Shown here piece after piece: positions 53,173-63,433 of a DNA stretch of 64,000 bases. The position numbers were made by a program, and so were the translations under genes. Origin of the DNA: Limnomonas spitsbergensis. Taxonomy: Eukaryota > Chlorophyta > Chlorophyceae > Chlamydomonadales. The notes below the pieces were generated by a model. It was not told where the DNA came from. It did not search any database and saw only the letters and a program-made list of their open reading frames with translations. The number at the start of each line of letters is the position of its first letter. Position 1 is the stretch's first letter. Location of the stretch: contig JAYJMM010000100.1 of NCBI GenBank assembly GCA_037349105.1, positions 1,206,001 to 1,270,000 on the forward strand, written 5' to 3'.

Positions 53173-56100
53173 ATGGCAAGTGCCGATGTCATATGCGCAA
53201 ATGCCTTCAGAGTTTCTGGTGATTATCTTGTTCCTCCATGCGCACTCCAGGCCACACCCTTGATGGCCGGCCTGGCCATCGCCGGCACGGCCTTCATGGC
53301 CAAGCAAGCCGTCACAACGTACATTAAGCTCACCGCTAGCGGCTCTATCTTCAGTGCGACAAAAGCATTTTACAAGGTGCGAGCGGCGAGCGCCTACCCT
53401 CGCTCTGCGGACGGCTGCCAACTAGCCACCACACACGACCCGGCGGGTTCTCCCGTGGGCCCGATTCATGGCTACAGTTTCTCATTCCTTACCGTTCGCA
53501 ATGCCCAGCCTTGTTTTAAACGGCTACACAATGGATGCGTTGTCATTTTTTTCACACCCGTGACATGACAGTCGCCCGCTCCCATGCAAAGCGGGCGACA
53601 ATCATGACATGGGAGAGCTGCTGGCGCTCCAGCTGCTTGGTAATCAGCAGGAGGACAACGCTGTTTGAAAGCACGAGGGCTGGGGTCTAAGGACTGTATG
53701 CTTCATGCCCTCACATCCCTCTGCCACAACAGCAGTCTCTTGTAGTAGATCCAGAACAGGATTTATATGCCCCATCCTGAACCTGAAGTACCATGTCTGC
53801 CATCATGGCAACATGCAAGGAGCCCACTCCTATTCATGGGCCTGTGGCTGGCTGGCTGCAGTCAGGCATGGCAGAGCAACCATGCGTAAAATTGCTTGGG
53901 GGTGATGAAAAAGCATGAGAACCCATGGGGATCCAAGCAGTCCATGGTTTACTGATGTATGCTGATGGCGTGTGACTGAGAAGGCCGTACAAATAAAGAA
54001 AGAAAGCTACGCCCGGTGGGGGGCGTGAGAGATAAGGAAACAGCGCAGCCTGGGCCGAAGCCACATCCGCGCCGTTACCGTGAGATAAGGCTGTATCTAG
54101 AAGGGTTTAGGGTTTAGGTGTGGCATTACCGTGAGATAAGGCTGTATCTAGAAAGGTTTAGGGTTTAGGTGTGGCATTACCTTGAGATAAGGCTGTATCT
54201 AGAAGGGTTTAGGTGTGGCATTACCGTGAGATAAGGCTGTATCTGGTAGGGTTTAAGGGTTAAGGGTTTAAGTGTGGCATTACCGTGAGATAAGGCTGTA
54301 TTTAGAACGTGCATGACCCGTAGCTGAAGCAGCCCCCTTATAGAAAGCTTGGACAGAGGGCATCACATGATTGGTTCCTAGAGCCGTCTCCTAGGTGAGA
54401 AGCTTTCACGATGGGCTTCACATGACAGGTAGCTGCAATAGCCTCTGGTTCCGGAGCATGGAAAATCCTCCTGATCCCAGCCATGCAGCTGGTTTTGACT
54501 CATACAGTTATGCGGGCATGAGAAGAGGTTTCCGAGGGACCTTCCTATACATAACACATTAGGACTCGTCCGTGTCTCCGTGATAGCATGCAGACGCTAT
54601 CATGGGCTAGTCCTGAATTTCTGCCATGCAGATCGGCATGGGCAGCTAAGTCTACTGTCAGGGTCTACTCAAGGGTGCGAGACAAAGCAGAGCGGCTGTA
54701 TCCCCCCTGCCTGTGCGCCCCCGAGCTACCCCAATCAACTTGAATAAACGCTCCATGGACTGGTCGTGAATCTTTATCATACAGATTGGCACGGGCGGCT
54801 ATCATTGCTGACTGACTGGCTCAAGGGTGTGAGACAAAGCAGAGCGGCTGTTTCACCCACTGCCCGGGCGACCCCAAGCTACCCGTATCAACTTGAATCC
54901 ACGCTCCATTGCCACCCCTATTCACTCCGCTCATTTCTCTTCTCTTCACCCCACACCCACCCACCCACCCCCTGAGCATGCCTTCATAGGCCTCCTGAAA
55001 CCACCAGGTCCATCTCCGATACCCTGCTGCCCTGCCCGGCCACCCGCTGCTTCCCACCTGCTGTTTGTCGCTGGCTAGGCGGTTTCAGCCTGAAATGTAC
55101 TGACATGTGGCAGGTCTGATCCTCCCTTCTCCCCTGCTTGTTACGCACCTGCTGTTCTGTTGAACTTATGTTGACACCCAGCCGCTGCTTGTCGCTAGCA
55201 GGGTGCTTTCTAACCCTTGATGAATCGAATCAAGGCGGATCTGATCCCCTTTGCTCTCTAGGGGGCCACCCACCTGCTGATGTCCCCATATGCTGTTTGT
55301 ACCCACCTGCTTTTTGTCCACCTTATGTTTGCCCCCTGAAGGCGGTTTCCAACCAAAATGAATCGACATGAGGCAGCCCTGACCCCCTTGGCTCTTATGC
55401 GCGTCACCTAACTGCCGCTCGTCCCAACTGCTGTTTGTACCCACCTGCTGTTTTTCAACATATGTTTGCCCCCTGAAGGCGGTTTCCAACCAAGATGAAT
55501 CACCATGAGGCAGCCCTGACCCCCTTGGCTCTTATGCGCGTCACCTAACTGCCGCTCGTCCCAACTGCTGTTTGTACCCACCTGCTGTTTTTCAACTTGT
55601 GTTTGCCCCCTGAAGGCGGTTCACAGCCAAGATGAATCGACGTGAGGCAGCCCTGACCCCCTTGGCTCTTATGCGCGTCACCTAACTGCCGCCTGTCCCA
55701 ACTGCTGTTTGTACCCAACTGCTGCTTCTAGCCTCTATTTGCCTCCTGCCGGACGGGGTCCAGCCCGAGATGAACTGGCGTGAGACGGGCCCGATTTCCT
55801 GTCCGAGATCAATAGACGCAAGGCAGCCCTGATCCCCTTTGCTCCCTTCCCCAACTGACGCTCATCCCAACTGCTATTTGTACTCAACTGCTGTTTTTTC
55901 AAAAATTTGTTTGTACCCTGCAGGTCGGTCTCCGGCCTGAGATGAATCGACGAGAGGCAGCCCTGATCCCTTTTGCTGCCCTGAGCGCCAACCAACTGCG
56001 GCTCATCCCAACTGTTGTTTGTACACGCCTGCTGTTTTTCAACCTCTCATTCCCTCTTGCAGGGCGGTTTCCAGCCCGAGATGAATCGACGAGAGGCAGC

Positions 56101-57292
56101 CCTAATCTTAGGCCTCAGAGAGACTGCGGCAGAGGAGAGAATCAAGGAGGCGCACAGAAGGATCATGGTGGCTAATCACCCAGACTCAGGTGAGGCAGTT
56201 CCCCCCCCTGTGTCTCAGCTACATTTGAGTTACTTGGGCCTTCGGGGGCTGCGGGATGGCCTTGCCCAGTTGGCATTGCTGACAAGAAATAAAACTGGGT
56301 AGGCCTTGGGAGGGGGCGTGAAGGGCTGCATGAGCTGCATGAGTGTTGAGGGCAGGGGGAGGTGGTATTTGTGATGAGGCACGATATGGCGCGACACTGC
56401 ATGATATGGACAGGCTAGCCAGGTTGTCCAACCAAGGTAGCATGGACTGCACAGGTTCAGCCGAAATGTACTGTGAAGGTAACACAAAACGGCACGCTAC
56501 GCTGAAGGCTAAGCCGGAATGTACAGCCAAAGTAACACGATACTGCACGTTACGACAAGGGTTTTGTGGATATCCGCCTGACCGTAGGAGACAGCAGCAA
56601 CCTTCAACCTAACAGATGTAGCAGACGTAGCATATTTGGGGAGCGTGTCTTGAGCCTGAGAGGATATGCACCGCATGCTCTGTCGGTGGCAGCCGTGAAG
56701 TGAGTAAGCAATGCAGTAGGTATAAAAGAGCTCAATTTGGGCCCCAGATGGAAACGCGTCTTTAAAGACACAGATGGCGTTCCGCCTCTACCTTCTGGTA
56801 CCCAAATGGACCTCTTGGATGAACGTGTCGCCTGAAGCCTGAGGCATGCACTGTGCATGCTTCATGTGTGTGCCTACTCATAGGTGGCAGCAGCCCCCTT
56901 CAGCTTGAAAGATGTAGCAGATGTACCAGGCTAAGAAGTGTGTCTCTAGCCTGAGATATGCACTACTTGCCCAGTCGGTAGCAACCGTGCAAGCAAACTT
57001 GCAGATCTCAACGGTATGGGAATGTGCCGATAGCCCAAGGGATGCCTTTGCATGCCTCTACGTCTGCCCGTTGGCAGGCAATGATGTCAGCAATGTTGTG
57101 GATCTGGAAGATCCGGAGTGGTAGATCTGGCAGATCCAAAATATATCTGGGAAGTGACTACCTAGCCTGAGCCGTGCCCCGCCTCCTCCATCCGTTTGCC
57201 TGCTGACAGGTGGCAGCAGCTTCATCGCGGCAAAGGTGAACGAGGCCAAGGACATCCTTCTAGGGAAGAAGAAGCCGGGCAGCATGATGTGA
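53173..57292 (+). CDS. TIM14: TIM14/PAM18, J-protein of the mitochondrial import motor
   Basis: Exons 53173-53376, 56063-56189 and 57210-57292 give 137 residues with matching phases (0 and 1). One transmembrane helix (about 29-51, [20 protein letters not shown]) is followed by [20 protein letters not shown] and a J-domain with the HPD motif at 107-109 ([10 protein letters not shown]), ending [12 protein letters not shown]. This is the usual TIM14 layout and length. In mitochondria it stimulates mtHsp70 at the TIM23 channel, in complex with PAM16. Canonical homologues start near MATPL; here 26 residues precede ATPL. An alternative GC-AG intron (ATG at 53173, then gcaagt, to 'ctccag' at 53250) would produce MATPL directly. 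The two visible introns contain arrays of degenerate acceptor copies of exons 2 and 3. Confidence 0.92.
54080..54310. repeat. About 62-bp minisatellite in TIM14 intron 1
   Basis: Four units of 'ttaccgtgagataaggctgt' plus 'atctagaagggtttagggtt' and 'taggtgtggca'. Confidence 0.9.
55080..56062 (+). repeat. Acceptor-side array upstream of TIM14 exon 2 (about 7 units)
   Basis: Units of about 130-145 bp repeat the exon 2 start: 'ggcggtttccaaccaaaatg' or 'aatcgacatgaggcagccct'. Units lie near 55081, 55199, 55341, 55481, 55611, 55751 and 55921, before the used copy at 56063. Each includes an upstream pyrimidine-rich 'ctgctgtttttcaac'. The 55921 copy keeps 'ctgcag' and nearly all of the first 50 exon bases. 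Confidence 0.9.
56370..56560. repeat. Dispersed 'agccgaaatgtac...gtaacac' tandem family, locus 3
   Basis: Units 'ttcagccgaaatgtactgtg' then 'aaggtaacacaaaacggcac', in TIM14 intron 2. Same family as 39960 and 52015. Confidence 0.6.
56640..57209 (+). repeat. Acceptor-side decayed array upstream of TIM14 exon 3
   Basis: Copies of the exon 3 acceptor region, 'caggtggcagcagcttc', are visible near 56683 ('gtcggtggcagccgtg'), 56880 ('cataggtggcagcagccc'), 56975 ('gtcggtagcaaccgtg') and 57070. They share 'agcctgag' and 'atgcac' words. Confidence 0.7.
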
Positions 57293-58640
57293 GGACACAC
57301 GAGATGGAAAGAGGCCGGAGACGCGCAGCATGATGTGAGGGCGCCACGGATGGCTCTGAGGCGTGAGGCGTTGAGGTCTGCTTGAACGGACCTAGCTGCA
57401 GCCACCGTTGGATGTCCCCGCCGTCATTTAACCACGTCATTGTAGTAGGTATGTTTGTTTGCAGCAAAGGCATTAGGCCCACGTGTGATGCGAGTGAATC
57501 CCACGGTGTGCTGTGTGTTATGTGTCAGTGCCGCAACACACGGCATGATGTGGACTCCCCTAGCGCTGTGTGTCCTATATATATTATGTGCATGGAGCCA
57601 TAGAGCCGGGGGGACTGAGCCCCCTGGGATCAGGGTGGCGGTGTTGCGCAGATGTCGCCCAACAGTTTGAAGGCACTGACATTGTGCCTCGACATTCAGT
57701 GTGCCACACCCCGTTTTGTTATTTCTTACATAGCCTCATATGCAAGCCTGCGCCACCTTGCTGTCTTGGAAGCATCAGTTTTGAATCGTCGAAGGCAAGG
57801 TGTTGGATACCCACCCACCCACCCAGCACGTTCATGTTTGGTACGGCGAGCTGTGTTTCAAAATTTCGCGTTAACAGGCATAGGGTTTCAAAGGGGGCAC
57901 TTGGGATATGTGCCCGCTTCCTGCAACGACGCAATACCTCTGGGTTCGCGCTTAAAAGCATATTAAAAAAGTGCTGATATCTTCCTGATCATAGGAAGGA
58001 CCGCGAAGAGCTCGAAACTACGAATGTAACTCAGTAGACAGCTTGGAAACGAGCGATAGTTCTTAGCTACTCATCTTTCTCAGTCAATGACATTACACCT
58101 CTGGGCCCTGCTCAAAAAGGCCCTTTCCAAACCCCCCTTTCATGTAAAACAAGATTGACATATAACTGCTCAAAATATAATGCTAGGACATAGTCACACC
58201 GGTACGCGAATTTCACTGGTAAAAAAATTAGTTTTGCTTATACCGGTATACATGTTATGTAATTTTATTTAGTTATATTTCGGGAAGTTCTCATTCCGGC
58301 TGGGGGGGCCAAAAAAAGATCAAACACCCCATCCCAAAATATATATGTGAATCGCCCCCTGGCTACCCCCCCTCCCCGCCTCCGGATTCTAGTAAAGCCT
58401 TCATATCTCAGTCAAAAACCAGAATTTGTGGAAGGGATCTAGGTCAATTTCATTCAGCTCATCAGTGCGCTTCTAATGGTGACGATAAATGTAGCTGGTT
58501 CACAGATGTCAAGCGGTGAAACAAAAGAATAAACCATTGCTCTAGCCACCACCTGCCAGCTACTTTTCCTCGGTAGAGACCATGAGGCTACAGACCGAGA
58601 GGACTCACGCATAAGTAATCAAACTAGCATCTAACTTGAG
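57293..58640. other. TIM14 3' region, no gene seen
   Basis: Just after the TIM14 stop the terminal bases 'cagcatgatgtgagg' are duplicated (57325-57345). A TGTAA lies at about 58025. At 58083-58128 there is a truncated dispersed repeat copy ('gtcaatgacattacacctct' then 'gggccctgctcaaaaaggc'), oriented as the others. No coding exon is evident. Confidence 0.45.
58083..58128 (-). repeat. Dispersed LINE-tail-like repeat, copy G (truncated)
   Basis: Only the terminal 45 bp of the repeat are present, beginning 'gtcaatgacattacacctct'. This fits 5' truncation, as LINE insertions commonly show. Confidence 0.7.
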
Positions 58641-59195
58641 CGTGCTGATGTGCTGCTTCTTGGGAAGCTCCTTGCCCACCCACCCCCTTCAACTCCTCAG
58701 CGCTAATGGCATATCTCGGCATATCTGCCTCCGTCAGCTCCTGACCAGGGTGGGCTGACTCCATGTGATCTAGATAGTATTAACTCCACACATAAGGGCG
58801 GATGGTACCCGCGATGCTCCTGCAGATGGTGCAAGCCACTGGTCTGTTGGTGCAAGGATTGGTGGCAGAACCCCTCTCAGCAGCCGCATACGACATCTTG
58901 TACTCAAGAGGCAGCGTGACTCGACTGCTAGCGTGCTGCTGGTTGAGCCTTTGCCCAAGTCCATTTTGCAAAGGCCTGATGTCCAGTCGTCACACACAAT
59001 GCCACAGAAGCCGCATACCTCAGCACCACTTGGCTCCAAGCTACAGGCTGCTGCACATTGGCGCAGCAAGATGTGCACTCCGACGTGCAACCGCATAGCT
59101 GAAGGCTTGGCTATCTTCCCACAGCCATGCACCTTGCACACTGTCAGCGTATCCCCGGCTACTGGTGGTCCATATTCTTGTTGAACATCCTCCAA
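58640..59195 (-). pseudogene. Broken zinc-finger gene, mobile-DNA type
   Basis: The minus-strand frame 59195-58770 has CKVHGCGKIAKPSAMRLHVG with VHILL and then VCGFCGIVCDDW. After a frameshift a second frame continues NPCTNRPVACTIC and PYVWS, and after an in-frame stop the tail reads YLDHMESAHPGQELTEADMP with ISAEEL. This order (Cys/His box, 'MR-HVG-HIL', CGFCG, SPCTN-P-CP-C, H-x-H box) matches multicopy zinc-finger proteins common in fungal and algal repeat DNA. One frameshift and at least one stop make it a pseudogene. Function of the family is not known to me. Confidence 0.6.
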
Positions 59196-59199
59196 CTCT

Positions 59200-60620
59200 C
59201 AGGGGGTGTCATCACAAAGTGGCCAGGGCTTGGCATCATCGCCTCGGAATGGGCTAGCAGGCTCGGCGATAGCCGCATGCTGGGCTAGCTGGGCAGCTGG
59301 GCTAGCAGGCTCGGCGATAGCCGCATGCTCGACAGCAGCAGCAGCAGCAGCGGGAACAAGAGCTGATGGAGTAACAGGAGTAAAATAGTTGTATTATTAT
59401 GTGAGTGTGCGCTGTCGCTTCGTCGAGTTCTCCTTGGCCAGCCTCTCAGCTCCTCTCTTGTACTCTTTCCCCGTTGGTGATTCCTTGAGGCCACTGGGTT
59501 GTCTGCGGATTTTAAGACCTTCAATCAATGCTCAAAGCTGATTGCCATTGTTTGATTCATAGCAACTACCAATGCAGCTACACCGTTTGATTCCATAATG
59601 GGTGTACAGTGCGCACAATGGTGCATGTGGTTCCGGAGCCATGATAGTACCCCCCATGCCAAAATTGCATGCCTAGGGGGGTCTGGTATTCTGTGTGGAA
59701 CGTTTATCATGCACAATTGTAGCAAATGACAGTATGAATGCAACTGTGTAGCTATCGTCTCAATATGTTTAATATTTAAATAAAAGATACTGAAATTTCC
59801 AAGGGCATTTTTAGGCATTTTTATTGTACCCGCCCCCTCCATATCTCCCAGCCCCCTGAGTGGGCCAAGAACAATAAGAAGACCAGACATGGAAACTCTC
59901 ATCAAGCTCAACAACTTTCGAGGGTGGGGTGTATTCAGGTTTTTTACCCCCCCTCGATTCCGGCATAATATTTCCAGTCAATAACACCTTAAGGACCTCC
60001 ACTTCAGGCTAGGCGCCTAGCAAAATATGTATCAAGACTCTAAAAACACCAGGGTCTATTCAAGCTACCTACTTGCATGAACTACATAAATACCAGCATC
60101 GGTACAGATGGGAAGGACAAACCAGTACGGACATTTAGATTTTAGACGCCTCTATTGGTAGGGTCCCATACTCCCATCTATCCAAATAGGGTCAAGTGGT
60201 CAACGTTTGCGTAGCGGACGGTGGGTAGCCAGGGTAGTCCATCGGCCAGACACAATAGTACTTGCTCACGCTGGCTTGTCTTAATGCTTCAATGCTATGG
60301 TTTGAACACTTGATGTCATCACCGCACGTGCAGCATCTGGTCACACATTTGAATACTGGTACTCATAAATGGCCTTCGACGAAGCTTAGCGCAAGCAAGG
60401 TAGCTAAGCGGCAGCAAATTGCCAGGCCCGTGCGATCGTTGAAGATCCAATTGGTGTCGCAATCGCCTCTAATCAGGCACTGTACCTCTCCCTCTACGCC
60501 ACCGCCCACTAGACGGGCAACAGTCAGCGTAGCCTCGCCTTCTACAGCGCTGAACAGCACGCCCTGGTACTGCATGAGCCTCACTGCTTAAGCCACATCG
60601 TCCTGTCGGCATCTGTTTAG
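59200..60620. other. Intergenic region, no confident gene
   Basis: Contains a duplicated 'gctagcaggctcggcgatag' block near 59255-59325, a short GCA run near 59335, and AT-rich stretches. A minus-strand frame at 60363-60584 (LVGGGVEGEVQCLIRGDC) looks protein-like but is unassigned and could be mobile-element debris. Confidence 0.4.
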
Positions 60621-60623
60621 CCG

Positions 60624-63433
60624 ATGTCTGGCGTCAAGGGTCCACCGTCGCCAACGTACCTCAATGATACGGGGGGCTCGGATGATCGCTACGGGGCCAT
60701 CTACGCTGCTGCGTCAGCAGCAGGAGGTGCACTTTCTCAACAGCAACAGCAGCAGCAGTACCAGCAGCAGCAGTACCAGCAGCAGCAACATCAACAGCAG
60801 CAGTATCAGCAGCAGCAGTACCAGCAGCAACAGTATGGACAACAGAATGGAGCTTACAGCCAAGAGGATGAGCTTCGCCACCAGGTATCCCCGGGCAACA
60901 TGCGTTGCAGGCATGGGCCGCTTAGGCTGCATCGGCAGAAAGGGTCGCATGGGCCGCTTGAGCCGCAAACCCATGCACGCGACCACGCTGTGCATGCCAC
61001 GCATGGCACTTCACCTTACTGTACCTGACTCTGCGGAAATAGTCCGGTCCATGCAGGAGATAGACGGTGGCTTGTCTTTCTGCCGACCAGCGGGGGCCAT
61101 GCATGGGATCTGCACCTGCAAACCAGTTCAGGTTCAAACGGGACTAAAGGAGAAAACAAGCAGCCTTGACCAGCCAAAATCTTACGAGCTTAAAAAGCCG
61201 CTGTATCCAAGGAGGGCAGCGGGCAGGAACTTCCAAGAGTATTTCCCGAAAATGCAGAGCGGTGCGGACCGGAAGGTCATGCATGCGAGGGCAGTGAGGG
61301 GCATGAAGGCACATCATGCGCATTTCTCCCAAACTGTTCAACCAGCGCTTAAAAGCAAGAGGCAAGCAGGCACCCCATACCAGCACAGGTCCTTCTCCTC
61401 AACTCCTGCAGGAGGGCTAGTGAGCATAGGGGCAAGCCAATTAGCCAACACTGCATGTAAGCACAAGTCCTTCTCCTCAACTCCTGAATGAGCGTGTGTG
61501 AGCACCTCCACCCCCCCATACCCTTATCTCATCTTCAGAACTCACCCCTCACCTCCTCACTCCCCCTGACTCAAGCTTCACCATCCCCCCCCCTCACCCA
61601 GCCCTCCCCCCTTCCCCCCTCACCCCTCACCCCTTGTGTCCACCAACAGCAACGCATGGTGTCCTCTCCGCCCCCGCACCCCCTCATCGTTCACCCACCT
61701 TGTGTCTGCTCTACAGCAACAGATACCGTCCACCCCTCACTACCTTACCTTCCCACCCTTCACCCTTCACCCCCCTCACCCCTCACACCCCACTCCTGGT
61801 GTCCGCCCTGCAGCAATACATGGCGTCCACCCCCCTCACCCCCCCCCCCCCCCCCCCCTCACCCTTCACCCCCCCTCCCCATTCCTCACCCCCCACCCCT
61901 AAACCCTACAGCAACATATGGCGTTTCCCCCCTCACCCTTCACCCCTCCCCATTCCCTACCCCTCACCCCTCACCCCTGCAGCAACAGATGTCCCCTCCC
62001 CCCTAACCCCCCAACCGTCACCCTTCACCCCCCTCCCCCCCTCCCCCCTCCCCCCTCCCCCTCACCCTTCACCTCTCCCCCTCCCCACCCCTCACCTCTC
62101 ACCCCTCACCCCCTCCCCATTCCCCACCCCTCACCTCTCGCCCCTCACCCCCTCCCCATTCCCCACCCCTCACCTCTCACCCCTCACCCCTCACCCCCTC
62201 CCCATTCCCCACCCCTCACCCCTCACCCTCACCCCTCACCCCTTCAGCAACAGATGGCGTCCACCCCTGTGGGCAAGTTCCTGATTGACCTGGACTGCAC
62301 CGACTATGTCGAGGCGATCTGCGTACAGCTGCGTATTCATGAGGTGGGTTTAGTTTAAACTCTAAACCCTTAACCCCCTGCGTACAGCTGCGTATTCATG
62401 AGGTGGGTTTAGTTTAAACCCTAAACCCTAAACCCTATGCATACAGCTGCGTATTCATGAGGTGGGTTTAGTTGAAACCCTAAACCCTCCGCGTACAGCT
62501 GCGCATTCATGAGGTGGGTGCGGGCATCAGGACACTTCCTTGCAGTCTAGTGACGGAATGAGTTCTTGACATTTGTGAGTCGTCCTGTTTCGTGGGAGTC
62601 CGGGTTTTGTGAGGTTGAGGGTTTTGTGAGTTATAAGGTTATATGGGCTCTAGGATTGTTTAAGGGGTTCAAAGCTTTCGTTTTTTGTGGCTTTTATGGG
62701 TTATAACTTTCAAGGTTTGGTGGGTTCTAGAGTTTTGTGGGTTTTGTAGGCCATTCCCATGATCTAGGTCTGTGTGAACGGTTATTGCACGCCCTGCTTT
62801 GATTCTCGAAACAAGGGCCGGCACGCTCTCCCGCATCCGCCGGAATCGAAACCCTGAACCCCAAACCCTAAACTCTGAACCCCAAACCCTAAACCCTTGA
62901 CCTTGGACCCTACACATAATGCTGCTTCCGTTAGAAACAAACCATGACATTAGTACACGGCGTGCTTGACTGCTTGCTAATAAGCCGGTCCTTCCCTTAT
63001 TTTGGCTCTTCTTTTAGCCCCTCCCATCTCTTGGCCCTTTCCTACCCATGGATCTTCCCTTCCCTAACCATGGCCCTTTCCCCATTTGGCTTCATAGAAG
63101 GAGGCAGTTTGTGCAGTGCATCAGGTTCTGCCCTAGCCCCCCTTGCTGCTTTTGGCACTCGCTGCATCACCAATCGTCACTCTTATCACACCGTGTCACT
63201 GCTCTCGTCACACTGTGTCACCACCCTTATAACACTGCATCACCCCTCTTGTAACACTGTGTCATCGTTCTCATCACACTTTGCCACCTCTCCCACACTA
63301 TTCACACCCACAGGTGAAAGAGCTGCACCTCCTGACCCCGGACGAGGTGCGGGCTGTCCAGCAGCAGGCAGCCGGCGGGGCCCAGTGGCAGTGGCGCAAA
63401 ATCGAGGAGCACCTGGCCAAGGATAAGATGTGA
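60624..63433 (+). CDS. Polyglutamine-containing protein, three exons
   Basis: Exons 60624-60884, 62248-62343 and 63314-63433, all phase 0, GT-AG. Starts MSGVKGPPSPTYLNDTGG, then YGAIYAAASAAGGALS, a Q4Y-type glutamine tract (about 39-72) and SQEDELRHQ. Exon 2 reads QQMASTPVGKFLIDLDCTDY with VEAICVQLRIHE. Exon 3 reads VKELHLLTPDEVRAVQQQ and WRKIEEHLAKDKM-stop. About 158 residues. The final ATG-TGA overlaps a GT-donor-like 'gtgagg' that is repeated downstream, so the gene may continue beyond the window with a splice at 63428/63429. The family is not recognised. The (CAG/CAA) tract reads glutamine only in this frame. Confidence 0.55.
61640..62247 (+). repeat. Acceptor-side array upstream of polyQ gene exon 2
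   Basis: Copies of 'cagcaacagatggcgtcc' (acceptor plus exon 2 start) near 61648, 61713, 61811, 61911 and 61980 precede the used one at 62247. They are separated by C-rich 'cccctcacc' tracts that act as polypyrimidine runs. Long P/S/H frames are artefacts. Confidence 0.85.
62344..62520 (+). repeat. Donor-side array downstream of polyQ gene exon 2
   Basis: Three units of about 65 bp: 'gcgtacagctgcgtattcat' then GAG and gtgggt, each ending in telomere-like 'aaaccctaaacc'. This is an exact copy of the exon 2 end plus donor. Confidence 0.9.

Noticed and set aside
61488..62358. PPHPSPLTPHP-type frames upstream of the polyQ gene exon 2
   Set aside because: C-rich spacer of the acceptor array; only the last stretch from 62248 is exon.
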